A DNA stretch of 6,391 nt from Prevotellaceae bacterium (lineage in GTDB: Bacteria; Bacteroidota; Bacteroidia; Bacteroidales; UBA932): NCBI GenBank assembly GCA_031257455.1, contig JAIROQ010000150.1, positions 1 to 6,391 on the forward strand, given 5' to 3'. Under the pieces are notes generated by a model, which was not told the origin of the DNA, did no database searches, and saw only the letters and a program-made list of their open reading frames with translations. The position numbers and the translations under genes were made by a program. Shown here one piece after another: positions 1-6,205 of the stretch (position 1 is its first letter; every line of letters starts with the position of its first letter).

Positions 1-830
1 CCGGAACGATTACCGTGCACGGGTTACCCGCCATAACCCTTGCTTCCGGCAGTACCATGCAGACAGTAAATGCCGGTTCGGCTATTACCCAAATTAAGTA
101 CACCACTGCCAATGCCACCAGCGCTACACCTTCCAATTTACCAACCGGCATTTCCAGCGCATGGTCTTCTAATGTATATACAATAAGCGGTACGCCTACC
201 AGCGTAGGTACGTATAATTATTCGGTCGCAACAACTAACAGTAATGGTTGCACCAATGTTTCTGCTACTGGTAAAATTACTGTTAATCCGACCCCCATCA
301 CATATACTTATTGTACCCCCCCTACATTAGTCTTAACGGGTGTTGGTTTTGCCAATAGCACTACTTACACACGTAATGGTATTACTCTTTCTGCGCCCGT
401 AACGGTTACGACCTGCCAGAAGGAAACTTATGCCGGCGGTTCTTCCGGCGCATATAAAGCCGATTGCCGTACCAATCCGAGTTATGCTGGTGACTTGTTC
501 AGCTGGTGTATGGTAGTACAGCACGCGGTACAATTGTGTCCAACGCCGTGGCGTGTGCCGACACATAATGACTTTTGCAAATATGCAGGATTTGCAGACG
601 AGTGTACAAGTGAAACATCGAGCATCTATGATGGTATAGACGGCTGGTTGCTCGGTGGCTATAGCAGTAATGGCGGCAAGCTATACTTTGACGGTTTGTA
701 CGGGTACTATTGGTCGTCTACAGAGTACAGTGCAGAACTCAGCACCAACGCAAACGTGTACGGCGACCGCTTCCTCCCTATCTACCACTTCGAAAAGTAT
801 TACGGTTTCTCGTTACGGTGCGTCCGGTAG
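1..830 (+). CDS. C-terminal part of a surface protein: Ig-like module plus FISUMP-type (Fib_succ_major) domain; 5' end outside window
   Basis: The frame is open from the left edge (first whole codon at 3) to a TAG at 828-830, so the true start lies upstream; the GTG at 15 is internal. Codons up to about 300 encode a Thr/Ser/Asn-rich module with segments such as NLPTGISS, YTISGTPTSVGTYNYSV and a closing TVNPTP, typical of the Ig-like repeats of secreted Bacteroidota proteins. From about 312 to the stop is a FISUMP-type domain: a Cys-rich start, LFSWCMVVQHAVQLCPTPWRVPT in two parts (about 495-560), GYYWSSTEYS (702-731) and the ending KYYGFSLRCVR. The family is found on surface and secreted proteins and, as I recall, has been reported among DGR targets; its biochemical role is poorly known. 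I infer a cell-surface or adhesin-like function. No type IX sorting domain follows the FISUMP domain. Codons 738-791 are unusual and listed separately. Confidence 0.85.
   Translation, partial: GTITVHGLPAITLASGSTMQTVNAGSAITQIKYTTANATSATPSNLPTGISSAWSSNVYTISGTPTSVGTYNYSVATTNSNGCTNVSATGKITVNPTPITYTYCTPPTLVLTGVGFANSTTYTRNGITLSAPVTVTTCQKETYAGGSSGAYKADCRTNPSYAGDLFSWCMVVQHAVQLCPTPWRVPTHNDFCKYAGFADECTSETSSIYDGIDGWLLGGYSSNGGKLYFDGLYGYYWSSTEYSAELSTNANVYGDRFLPIYHFEKYYGFSLRCVR
738..791 (+). other. Candidate hypervariable region (DGR-like NNC codon run) in the FISUMP domain
   Basis: Fifteen of these 18 codons end in C. Their first two bases differ almost freely: AAC, TAC, GGC, GAC, CGC and TTC all occur, as do CTC, ATC, CAC, AGC and ACC. 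The exceptions are GCA (750), GTG (756) and CCT (777). This is what adenine-specific mutagenesis of a template rich in AAC codons would leave: third-position C kept, positions one and two scrambled. The run lies just before the conserved C-terminus, where variable regions sit in DGR targets. Codons earlier in the gene have mixed third positions. No template repeat or reverse transcriptase is present in the window, so this is a hypothesis. Confidence 0.45.
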
Positions 831-894
831 CTGCAGGAACTTTTTAAATTTTAATTATTGCCTGTGAAAGGTAGAAAGGGAGCAGCTTATTTAA

Positions 895-922
895 TTGAAA
901 GTTGAGAGTTGAAAATGGAGAA
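895..922. repeat. Heptad microsatellite (TTGARAR-like), four units
   Basis: Four 7-bp units follow without gaps: TTGAAAG, TTGAGAG, TTGAAAA and a diverged TGGAGAA. The tract is A/G-rich on this strand and is the first of several 7- or 8-bp tandem tracts in the gaps between genes. No gene or start signal is attached to it. Confidence 0.6.
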
Positions 923-961
923 TGGGGCTTGCGCCGGAAAATGCTCCACTCTTCACGCTGC

Positions 962-1100
962 CCAAGCCCTTGGCGGCGGTTCCAGTAGCTACTGGAAGTC
1001 CCGCCGAGCCCTCGGGGATAGTTTCAGTAGCTACTGGAAGTCCCGCCGAGCCTCGGGGACGGTTCCAGTAGCTACTGGAAGTACGCCCTAGCCCTTCGGG
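962..1100. repeat. Palindrome array 1: about three 41-42 bp units with two alternating palindromes
   Basis: An 18-bp perfect palindrome, TTCCAGTAGCTACTGGAA, occurs at 980-997 and 1063-1080, with a one-base variant at 1022-1039, giving spacings of 42 and 41 bp. Between the copies lies a second inverted repeat with varying arms: CCAAGCCCTTGG (962-973), CCGAGCCCTCGG (1004-1015), CCGAGCCTCGG (1046-1056) and a decayed form ending GCCCTTCGGG (1091-1100). The arms of the second palindrome change together from copy to copy (AAG/CTT, GAG/CTC), so symmetry is kept while sequence drifts. The design resembles array 2 downstream. Function is unknown; there are no unique spacers as in a CRISPR array. Confidence 0.8.
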
Positions 1101-1104
1101 AATT

Positions 1105-1180
1105 AAGAACTAAGAACTAAGAGTTAAGAATTGCCGGCGCACTAAATCTTTAAATCTTTGAATTTTTAAATCTTTAAATT
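1105..1180. repeat. Heptad and octamer microsatellites around a GC-rich core
   Basis: Four heptads (AAGAACT, AAGAACT, AAGAGTT, AAGAATT) fill 1105-1132. They are followed by the GC-rich core GCCGGCGC (1133-1140) and then by octamers of the form AAATCTTT at 1144, 1152 and 1168, with GAATTTTT at 1160 and a partial unit to 1180. The layout of A/T-rich tandem tract beside a short GC-rich palindrome is also seen at 3872-3933 and 6118-6166. Confidence 0.65.
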
Positions 1181-1181
1181 A

Positions 1182-1307
1182 GCCCCGAAGGGGCGCAACG
1201 TGAATAACCCCGTGCGTAAGCGCGGGGGGACAAGGCAGCTCCCTGCTTTTCGCGCGGCATACTGCCGGTGCATCGTGGAAAACCCGTGCGCCGCGCGAGG
1301 TGCAGGG
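1182..1307 (+). other. Cluster of three hairpins; candidate structured RNA or dispersed palindromic element
   Basis: Three inverted repeats follow each other. At 1182-1194 GCCCC and GGGGC enclose a GAA loop. At 1208-1227 an 8-bp stem, CCCCGTGC with GCGCGGGG, closes a GTAA loop, which in RNA is a GNRA-type tetraloop. At 1241-1307 two 18-nt arms (1241-1258 and 1290-1307) pair at 17 of 18 positions if G-U pairs are allowed, around a 31-nt loop. All three wobble pairs (1213-1222, 1248-1300, 1249-1299) and the GNRA loop work only for a + strand transcript, which hints at RNA. No promoter or T-run terminator is evident and no known RNA family is recognised. A dispersed palindromic DNA element is the main alternative. 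Confidence 0.45.
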
Positions 1308-1338
1308 CGGGACATGTGGTGCTACTAAGGTAGAAAAA

Positions 1339-1366
1339 ATTTACAGATTTACAGATTTACGGATTT
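1339..1366. repeat. Octamer microsatellite (ATTTACAG)
   Basis: Units of ATTTACAG at 1339 and 1347 are followed by ATTTACGG at 1355 and a partial unit ATTT at 1363. The tract lies between the hairpin cluster and the 42-bp palindrome array. Confidence 0.6.
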
Positions 1367-1382
1367 GGCTGACGCCACCGGC

Positions 1383-1687
1383 AAGTCATCCGAAGGGCTT
1401 CGGCAAGGTTGCTACATGTGTAGCAAGTCATCCGAAGGGCTTCGGCAAGGTTGCTACACGTGTAGCAAGTCGTCCGAAGGACTTCGGCAAGGTTGCTACA
1501 CGTGTAGCAAGTCATCCGAAGGGCTTCGGCAAGGTTGCTACACGTGTAGCAAGTCGTCCGAAGGGCTTCGGCAAGGTTGCTACACGTGTAGCAAGCCGTC
1601 CGAAGGGCTTCGGCAAGGTTGCTACACGTGTAGCAAGTCGTCCGAAGGGCTTCGGCAAGGTTGCCGGACGTCCGGCAAGTCGTCCGA
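1383..1687. repeat. Palindrome array 2: seven tandem 42-bp units plus a partial eighth
   Basis: Units begin at 1383, 1425, 1467, 1509, 1551, 1593 and 1635, with a partial copy from 1677. Each carries two inverted repeats: CCGAAGGGCTTCGG, whose arms are intact in all seven units, and GCTACACGTGTAGC. Unit 1 has a central mismatch in the second palindrome. In unit 7 it is replaced by GCCGGACGTCCGGC, with three changes in one arm matched by three in the other. The sequence just before unit 1 (ending CCGGC, 1378-1382) resembles the right half of that variant. Because 42 is a multiple of three, the array stays open in several frames on both strands, which makes the open frames artefacts. The array ends 16 bp before the promoter of the next gene, so it could be an operator-like or structural DNA array; this is inference. 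Confidence 0.9.
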
Positions 1688-1702
1688 ATTGTACATTGTT
1701 CA

Positions 1703-1733
1703 TTTGAAATGCCTCCTTTTTTAACTATATTTG
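1703..1733 (+). promoter_or_regulatory. Bacteroidota-type promoter of the OmpA-family gene
   Basis: TTTG at 1703-1706 and TATATTTG at 1726-1733 are separated by exactly 19 bp. This matches the -33 TTTG and -7 TAnnTTTG consensus of Bacteroidota primary sigma-factor promoters. Transcription would begin near 1738-1742, giving a leader of roughly 20 nt before the ATG at 1760. The leader has no Shine-Dalgarno sequence and is A/T-rich, as is usual in this phylum. Confidence 0.75.
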
Positions 1734-1759
1734 TACAATATTTAAAAAATCTATTGTTT

Positions 1760-3805
1760 ATGTCTTATAAAAAAATTATTGCATGCCTGCTGCTTTTGCA
1801 AGCCGCAGGGGGCTTGTGGGCGCAGGAAATGGCCGTGCAGGATATTTTTCCCGCATTACAAACGCCGGCGAAATATCCGGCGCTCACGCCGGACGGAAAG
1901 CAGCTGGTTTTCCTGACCGATGACGGGACAACCATTACGGCCTATGAAGCGCACCGGAATAATGACGGATGGACAACCCCCGCGCCATTTGACTACATCA
2001 ACCAACTGATTGCCCAAACGGAGCATGAGGTAGGCGGTTTTTCATTCAATCATGACGGGACAACTCTTTATTTTCATGCCAAAATAGATGCCGCTTATTT
2101 CGATATCTTCTCTGCCCGTAAAACCAAACAGGGCTGGGGCACGCCGCAACGGTTAGGCAAACCCGTGTCGGATGACGCCGATTTATTTTCGCCGACCATC
2201 TCTTCGGACAATAAAACTTTGTTCGTCCTGCGGGCAAAGCCGGTCAATAAAAAGGAAAGCCCCTGCAAAGAATTGTTGTTATTCGAGAAAAACAAGGAAG
2301 GAAACTGGACAGGGCCGAAATACCTGCCCAACGAGTTTAACGCCGGCTGTCAGGAAACGCCGTTCTTCTGCGCCGACAATACCATCCTGCTCTTCGCCTC
2401 GCGGCGCGTGGGCGTGGACAAGGAAGGCAAGAAAACTTCCGGCGATGACTACGACCTCTACTTTGCCCGCCGGATTGACGAGAACAACTGGTTTTACCCG
2501 GTGTACGCAGACGGCCTGAATACGGATAATGACGACTTGTCGCCGATGTTGAACAGCGCCGCCGATTATTTCCTGTTCGCCACCAAGACGAAAAAATCGA
2601 AAAAACAACCGCAAAAAATATACGCCGCTCCCCTACCCTCCGACATCAAACCTGCCAAGACCTTTGTCCTGTCGGGCGATATTAAGGATTTGTACACCGG
2701 ACAACCGGTAGAAGCAAAAATAGTCGTGCAGGACGCCGTTACGTCCGTCACCAAAGGCGACTTCCTTTCTACGGACGAAGGACGTTATTCGATTATCCTG
2801 ACGAGAGGCGCATTCTATAAAATCGACTTTTATAAAGAGAATTATTCCCATACTTTTTATTACAAGGATTTGGGCGGAAACGTCAGCCGATGGGAAGAAA
2901 CGTTGGCTGTCGCGCTGTTCGACAATGTGAATTTGGAACTGAATATTTACGACAACGAATTATTCTATCCCGTATCGCCGACCGTCCTGCTCTCCGATTC
3001 GCTGACACAGCAACCGGTGGAGCAGCAACGCATCAAAAACGTATCAACGGGAAAATATAATTGCCGGCTGGCTATCGGGCATAATTACAAAATCCGCGTG
3101 GAAAGCGAAAACTTTAAGCCCTACGAAACCTATTTCGATTTGCGCACGGACGTTGTGTACAGCAATTTTGAAAAAAGCCTCGAACTGCAGGCAGCGCGGA
3201 AAGCGCTTGCGCTGAACGTAACGAACAAAGAAGGCGTATCCATCTTGCCGGTGAATATTGAAATCACGAACCTGAACCGGGACGAAAGCAGTGGAACATT
3301 AGTGAGCTATGACGCCGCCGGGAAACCTGTACTCTCATTGCGCACCAACGATACTTACGAATTGAATGTAACGAAAAAAGGGTTTACGTATTTCAACACC
3401 GGTTTGAATTTCGGAACTGCCCGTCCCGAAACGCTGGACATTATTATGGATTCGCTGACCACGCAAACAAAAATGGTCTTCAACAATATTACCTTTGAAA
3501 CCAATTCGGCGGAATTGAACGCGGAATCGTTTGCGGAGCTTAACCGCATCGTGAAATTTATGAACGACAATCCCGCTATCAGGATTGAAATCGCCGCGCA
3601 CACCGATGATGTGGGTTCTAATGAACATAACTTCCGGTTGTCGAATAAACGTGCGGCATCGGTCGTAAATTTCCTGATGGAAAACGCTATTCCCCAAGAA
3701 CGCCTGCAAGCTAAAGGATACGGGGAATTACAACCCGTAGCGCCGAACGACTCTGCGGAAAACCGCGCCAAAAACCGCCGCGTGGAAATACGCATTATTG
3801 AATAG
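1760..3805 (+). CDS. Secreted OmpA-family protein: PD40 propeller, carboxypeptidase-regulatory-like domains, OmpA C-terminal domain (PorE-like)
   Basis: The product has 681 residues. The ATG at 1760 is chosen because it follows the promoter and opens a signal peptide (SYKK, then IIACLLLLQAA, likely cut after LWA at residue 21); the frame runs upstream to 1661, but that start precedes the promoter. Residues about 35-280 hold PD40 propeller motifs near 39, 92, 143, 198 and 260. Residues about 300-395 form a carboxypeptidase-regulatory-like domain (LSGDIKDLYTGQPVEAKIVV), and two further beta-rich modules of this size follow to about 566. Residues 570-681 are an OmpA C-terminal domain with the pattern TDxxGxxxxNxxLSxxRA at 615-632, which includes the conserved Asp and Arg that bind peptidoglycan diaminopimelate. 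The order PD40, regulatory domain, OmpA recalls PorE, a peptidoglycan-anchoring part of the type IX secretion system, but the N-terminal TPR and a proper lipobox are missing. I infer an envelope anchor or sensor, not proven PorE. Confidence 0.9.
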   Translation: MSYKKIIACLLLLQAAGGLWAQEMAVQDIFPALQTPAKYPALTPDGKQLVFLTDDGTTITAYEAHRNNDGWTTPAPFDYINQLIAQTEHEVGGFSFNHDGTTLYFHAKIDAAYFDIFSARKTKQGWGTPQRLGKPVSDDADLFSPTISSDNKTLFVLRAKPVNKKESPCKELLLFEKNKEGNWTGPKYLPNEFNAGCQETPFFCADNTILLFASRRVGVDKEGKKTSGDDYDLYFARRIDENNWFYPVYADGLNTDNDDLSPMLNSAADYFLFATKTKKSKKQPQKIYAAPLPSDIKPAKTFVLSGDIKDLYTGQPVEAKIVVQDAVTSVTKGDFLSTDEGRYSIILTRGAFYKIDFYKENYSHTFYYKDLGGNVSRWEETLAVALFDNVNLELNIYDNELFYPVSPTVLLSDSLTQQPVEQQRIKNVSTGKYNCRLAIGHNYKIRVESENFKPYETYFDLRTDVVYSNFEKSLELQAARKALALNVTNKEGVSILPVNIEITNLNRDESSGTLVSYDAAGKPVLSLRTNDTYELNVTKKGFTYFNTGLNFGTARPETLDIIMDSLTTQTKMVFNNITFETNSAELNAESFAELNRIVKFMNDNPAIRIEIAAHTDDVGSNEHNFRLSNKRAASVVNFLMENAIPQERLQAKGYGELQPVAPNDSAENRAKNRRVEIRIIE

Positions 3806-3808
3806 TTG

Positions 3809-3868
3809 TTGAGGTGTTGAACTGTTGAACTGTTGAACTGTTGAATTGTTGAATTGTTGAGGTGTTGA
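3809..3868. repeat. Octamer microsatellite (TTGANNTG), seven and a half units
   Basis: Eight-bp units begin three bases after the OmpA-family stop codon: TTGAGGTG, three TTGAACTG, two TTGAATTG, TTGAGGTG and a final TTGA. The invariant part is TTGA..TG. No terminator hairpin is seen here, so read-through into the next gene is likely. Confidence 0.85.
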
Positions 3869-3871
3869 CAG

Positions 3872-3933
3872 GCTGACGCGCCAGCAAATCAGAAATTAGA
3901 AATCAGAAATTAGAAATTAAAAAATTAAAAATC
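3872..3933. repeat. GC palindrome plus heptad tract, left flanking element
   Basis: A near-palindrome GCTGACGCGCCAGC (3872-3885, one mismatch) is followed by an A-rich tract built mainly of heptads AAATCAG and AAATTAG, running directly into the ATG at 3934. Its reverse complement closely matches the element at 6118-6166. The tract supplies the leader of the next gene; it has no Shine-Dalgarno sequence and no TAnnTTTG box. Confidence 0.75.
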
Positions 3934-6096
3934 ATGATACGGAAATTTATCATTTGTATGTTTCTCCAGTCGGCGGTTTTATGCGCCGCAGGACAACCGA
4001 AATATAAGGATGTGTACGAGTCTGTCAAGACAATGAAAGACTACGAGGCGTTCCAGACATTGTTCCATTACCAGTCCGCAACCACATCCAAAGATTTTGT
4101 GAACGTCAACGGCTACTACCAGATGGGACTGATAGCCCAGAAAATGATGCGCCAATATGACCCTTTCCTGCAATCGCAGAATACGGCGCAATGTATTGCC
4201 GATGCTACCACTTACCTGTCGCTGGCATTGCACTATTTCGATGAAAAGGAAGCGAAGAAAAACGGCGTATATTACCAGGGGGTATCCGGCGCTTTGACTT
4301 ATGAAAATATCAAAAAAGATATTACCGGCCGCCTGTCGGATGCGGCGGAATATAAAAAACAGTTTGAACAAAATCTGGCGTCCCTGACCAACGGCATCCA
4401 TAAATATAATGCATGTATCGAAACGTTCGGAAACATCAACGAGCAAAACAGCCGCCTGAACGATTTGTATTTTCTGGCGGATGACGCCCTGAAGAAAAAC
4501 CTTGCCGACCTGCAAACCAATTTTGATTCCACACTATATTATATAGGGGAATTAAAAACGGCATTGGAAAACTATCCGATGGCGGGGTATCAAATCAACT
4601 ATTCGCTGTCGCCGATTACGGAATACCGCCTGCACGGGCTGACTGCAGCGAACGTTATTGCAAAAGAAGTAAAGTTGTGGGATTTTACATCGTGGGTGGA
4701 TGCGTTCAACAAGGTACTGACGACCGATGTCTCTTTCCTCTACCGGAAAGCGGAAGAAGTATATCAAGCGAATATCGCCCTCCTCGAACGTCCCGGCAAT
4801 GCAGGCGTTCCTCCGGGTGGTTATGCGATAGACCCGCTGGTGATAAACAAAATTTACCAATATGACTATAACGCGGTAGTCGCGCCGTTATTGAAATACC
4901 AGGAAGCAAAAATCAACCTGCGCTATCACCATGCCGGCAACGTGGCGGATAAAAGTTTGCCGGCCATACACCGTTTTGCAAAATCGCCCGACTACTACTT
5001 TGAATTAATCACCCAAAAGCAAGCGGTGGACAGCGCCCTGCGCCTGACCACAGATAAAACAACGCCGGAAGCGGTGAAGAAATACCAAGCATTTTTTGCC
5101 ACCCATTACAAGGGTTTTGACGGATTCAAGTCATATCTCAAAGACGAAGCGGCAGGCAATGATTTGTTCCTGCACACGGCGCTGGACATTTATAAGGACA
5201 ATGTGCTGGAAGCGTTGGAAGCCGCCGCAACGGACAGGATAGAATATAAAAACGAACCATTCTACACTACGCTCGTCACGCCCGACAAGACCGGTGACGC
5301 CGGCTATTTCATTCATGCAAAAACAGTGTTGCCGGATAAAAAGGTTTTCGTTACCGGTTCGTATGTGGATAAAGCAGCGGAGCTAACCGCCTTTGCCGCC
5401 CTGCTGAACGATGACGCCACGATTGAATGGGTAAAACTGCTTGACAAGAAAGGCAAAAAAAACAGGGGACTGCTGGCAACGCAGGCGGATAATGGCTTTG
5501 CGGTTGTCGTAGCCGCCGGCAACGACAATGAAACGGCAAATTATTTATATCTCTTGGACCCCAACGGCGCAGTCAGGAAGAATACCGGGCTTGCCGCTAC
5601 CGCCGTTCCCCGCCGGTTGATGTATGACGACATCAACGAAACATTCCTGCTGGCGTTCAAAGGCGCGTCATTCCAGCCTTACCACAGCAGCGAAGACGCT
5701 TTACAGGTGTACCGGCTGAAATCCGATTTATCCGGTGACTGGAAAACAGACATACCGTTCACCGGTTATGTATCGAACATCATCAAAACAAACGACCGGC
5801 TGTACATCTACGGCGCTTTTAGCGAACTGACGGATGCAGCGGGCAACAGCAGAACTGCCGGCAATAAGAAGACGGTCGCCTTTGTGTCTATTGTGAATGC
5901 CGATGGCCACCGCTTGACGGAAGAAATTTTCGATGCGCCTTTTTCGTATTATCCATTGTACGTATCCAAAATCAGCAATGAGTACGTGGATATGATAGCC
6001 GTCAAAGACGCCTTGCCGGACAACATCGCAGCGAAACAAAGCCCGTCATATTACCTGATTATTTCTGCAGATAATAAAGTTTATTACCGTTATTAG
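3934..6096 (+). CDS. Exported protein of unknown function: helical N-terminal half, propeller-like C-terminal half
   Basis: I do not recognise a named family. The 720-residue product starts at the ATG that directly follows an A-rich leader and opens a signal peptide (MIRKFIICMFLQSAVLCAAGQ, in two parts IRKF and IICMFLQSAVLC), probably cut before Gln21; Cys17 lacks a lipobox, so a type I signal is likelier than a lipoprotein. Residues about 25-430 are rich in predicted helix with many Lys, Glu, Tyr and Asn, and no enzyme motif is visible. From about 443 to the end the pattern turns to short beta-strands in blocks of roughly 50 residues, for example KKVFVTGSYVD, GFAVVVAAGND, RLYIYGAFSEL and KKTVAFVSIVNADG, suggestive of propeller blades. 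The gene lies 128 bp after the OmpA-family gene with no promoter seen between, so the two are probably cotranscribed. I infer a periplasmic or surface partner of that protein. Confidence 0.85.
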   Translation: MIRKFIICMFLQSAVLCAAGQPKYKDVYESVKTMKDYEAFQTLFHYQSATTSKDFVNVNGYYQMGLIAQKMMRQYDPFLQSQNTAQCIADATTYLSLALHYFDEKEAKKNGVYYQGVSGALTYENIKKDITGRLSDAAEYKKQFEQNLASLTNGIHKYNACIETFGNINEQNSRLNDLYFLADDALKKNLADLQTNFDSTLYYIGELKTALENYPMAGYQINYSLSPITEYRLHGLTAANVIAKEVKLWDFTSWVDAFNKVLTTDVSFLYRKAEEVYQANIALLERPGNAGVPPGGYAIDPLVINKIYQYDYNAVVAPLLKYQEAKINLRYHHAGNVADKSLPAIHRFAKSPDYYFELITQKQAVDSALRLTTDKTTPEAVKKYQAFFATHYKGFDGFKSYLKDEAAGNDLFLHTALDIYKDNVLEALEAAATDRIEYKNEPFYTTLVTPDKTGDAGYFIHAKTVLPDKKVFVTGSYVDKAAELTAFAALLNDDATIEWVKLLDKKGKKNRGLLATQADNGFAVVVAAGNDNETANYLYLLDPNGAVRKNTGLAATAVPRRLMYDDINETFLLAFKGASFQPYHSSEDALQVYRLKSDLSGDWKTDIPFTGYVSNIIKTNDRLYIYGAFSELTDAAGNSRTAGNKKTVAFVSIVNADGHRLTEEIFDAPFSYYPLYVSKISNEYVDMIAVKDALPDNIAAKQSPSYYLIISADNKVYYRY

Positions 6097-6117
6097 TCGT
6101 AAGTCGCGACAAGCGCA

Positions 6118-6166
6118 CTAATTTTTAATTTCTAATTTTTAATTTCTAATTTGCTGGCGCGCCAGC
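6118..6166. repeat. Heptad tract plus GC palindrome, right flanking element (inverted copy of 3872-3933)
   Basis: Heptads TTAATTT and CTAATTT alternate up to 6152 and are followed by the perfect 14-bp palindrome GCTGGCGCGCCAGC (6153-6166). This is the reverse-complement arrangement of the element before the 3934-6096 gene, so that gene is bracketed by inverted elements. The T-rich tract after the stop could also contribute to transcript ending, although no stable hairpin precedes it. Confidence 0.75.
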
Positions 6167-6175
6167 CCAATTAGT

Positions 6176-6205
6176 CACATTAGCACATTAGCACATTAGC
6201 ACATT
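6176..6205. repeat. Octamer microsatellite (CACATTAG) abutting a start codon
   Basis: CACATTAG begins at 6176, 6184 and 6192; a fourth unit at 6200 reads CACATTAT, so that its last A and T form the start of the ATG at 6206. The leader of the following gene is therefore repeat sequence, with no Shine-Dalgarno motif. Loss or gain of a unit would shift the upstream context but not the reading frame of the gene. Confidence 0.8.

Larger units (their letters stand above)
831..1702. other. Long non-coding, repeat-dense intergenic region
   Basis: No convincing gene lies in these 872 bases. The short open frames here either run through tandem repeats or lack any recognisable product and start context. 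Directly after the stop is an A/T-rich stretch (839-858) with no clear terminator hairpin. The rest is almost entirely repeat or palindrome: heptads (895-922), palindrome array 1 (962-1100), heptads and octamers (1105-1180), a hairpin cluster (1182-1307), octamers (1339-1366) and palindrome array 2 (1383-1687). The downstream promoter begins at 1703. Confidence 0.8.

Noticed and set aside
655..867. 70-codon open frame overlapping the FISUMP domain in another frame
   Set aside because: It is a shadow of the real frame, which carries the family's conserved ending; its peptide is low complexity.
909..1091. 60-codon open frame on the + strand
   Set aside because: It runs through palindrome array 1, and its peptide merely mirrors the repeats (two near-identical SSYWKSRRA segments).
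1383..1687. CRISPR array
   Set aside because: The units are contiguous with no unique spacers, and each contains two palindromes; no cas genes are nearby.
1300..1724. Open frames of 135 and 119 codons on + and 63 on - across the 42-bp array, which would encode 14-residue repeat peptides
   Set aside because: The unit is a multiple of three, so any stop-free frame stays open through all copies, including the antisense. Palindrome symmetry, not codon pattern, is what is conserved, and no start context or recognisable product is present.
1661..1759. Extension of the OmpA-family gene to an ATG at 1661
   Set aside because: This start lies in the repeat array and upstream of the promoter at 1703-1733, and the added 33 residues would bury the signal peptide that begins at 1760.
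3335..3795. Antisense open frames of 124 and 146 codons opposite the OmpA domain
   Set aside because: They mirror the well-conserved OmpA C-terminal domain on the + strand and have no promoter or recognisable product.
3979..4515. 178-codon antisense open frame inside the 720-residue gene
   Set aside because: It is fully contained in a longer + strand gene with a signal peptide and lacks any promoter box or recognisable domain.
6096..6110. Terminator hairpin after the 720-residue gene (GTCG with CGAC)
   Set aside because: The stem is only four pairs and the following T-rich tract is a heptad repeat several bases away.
6144..6152. Possible promoter box (TAATTTG) ahead of prmC
   Set aside because: It is one base short of TAnnTTTG, lies in a heptad repeat and has no TTTG at the proper distance upstream.
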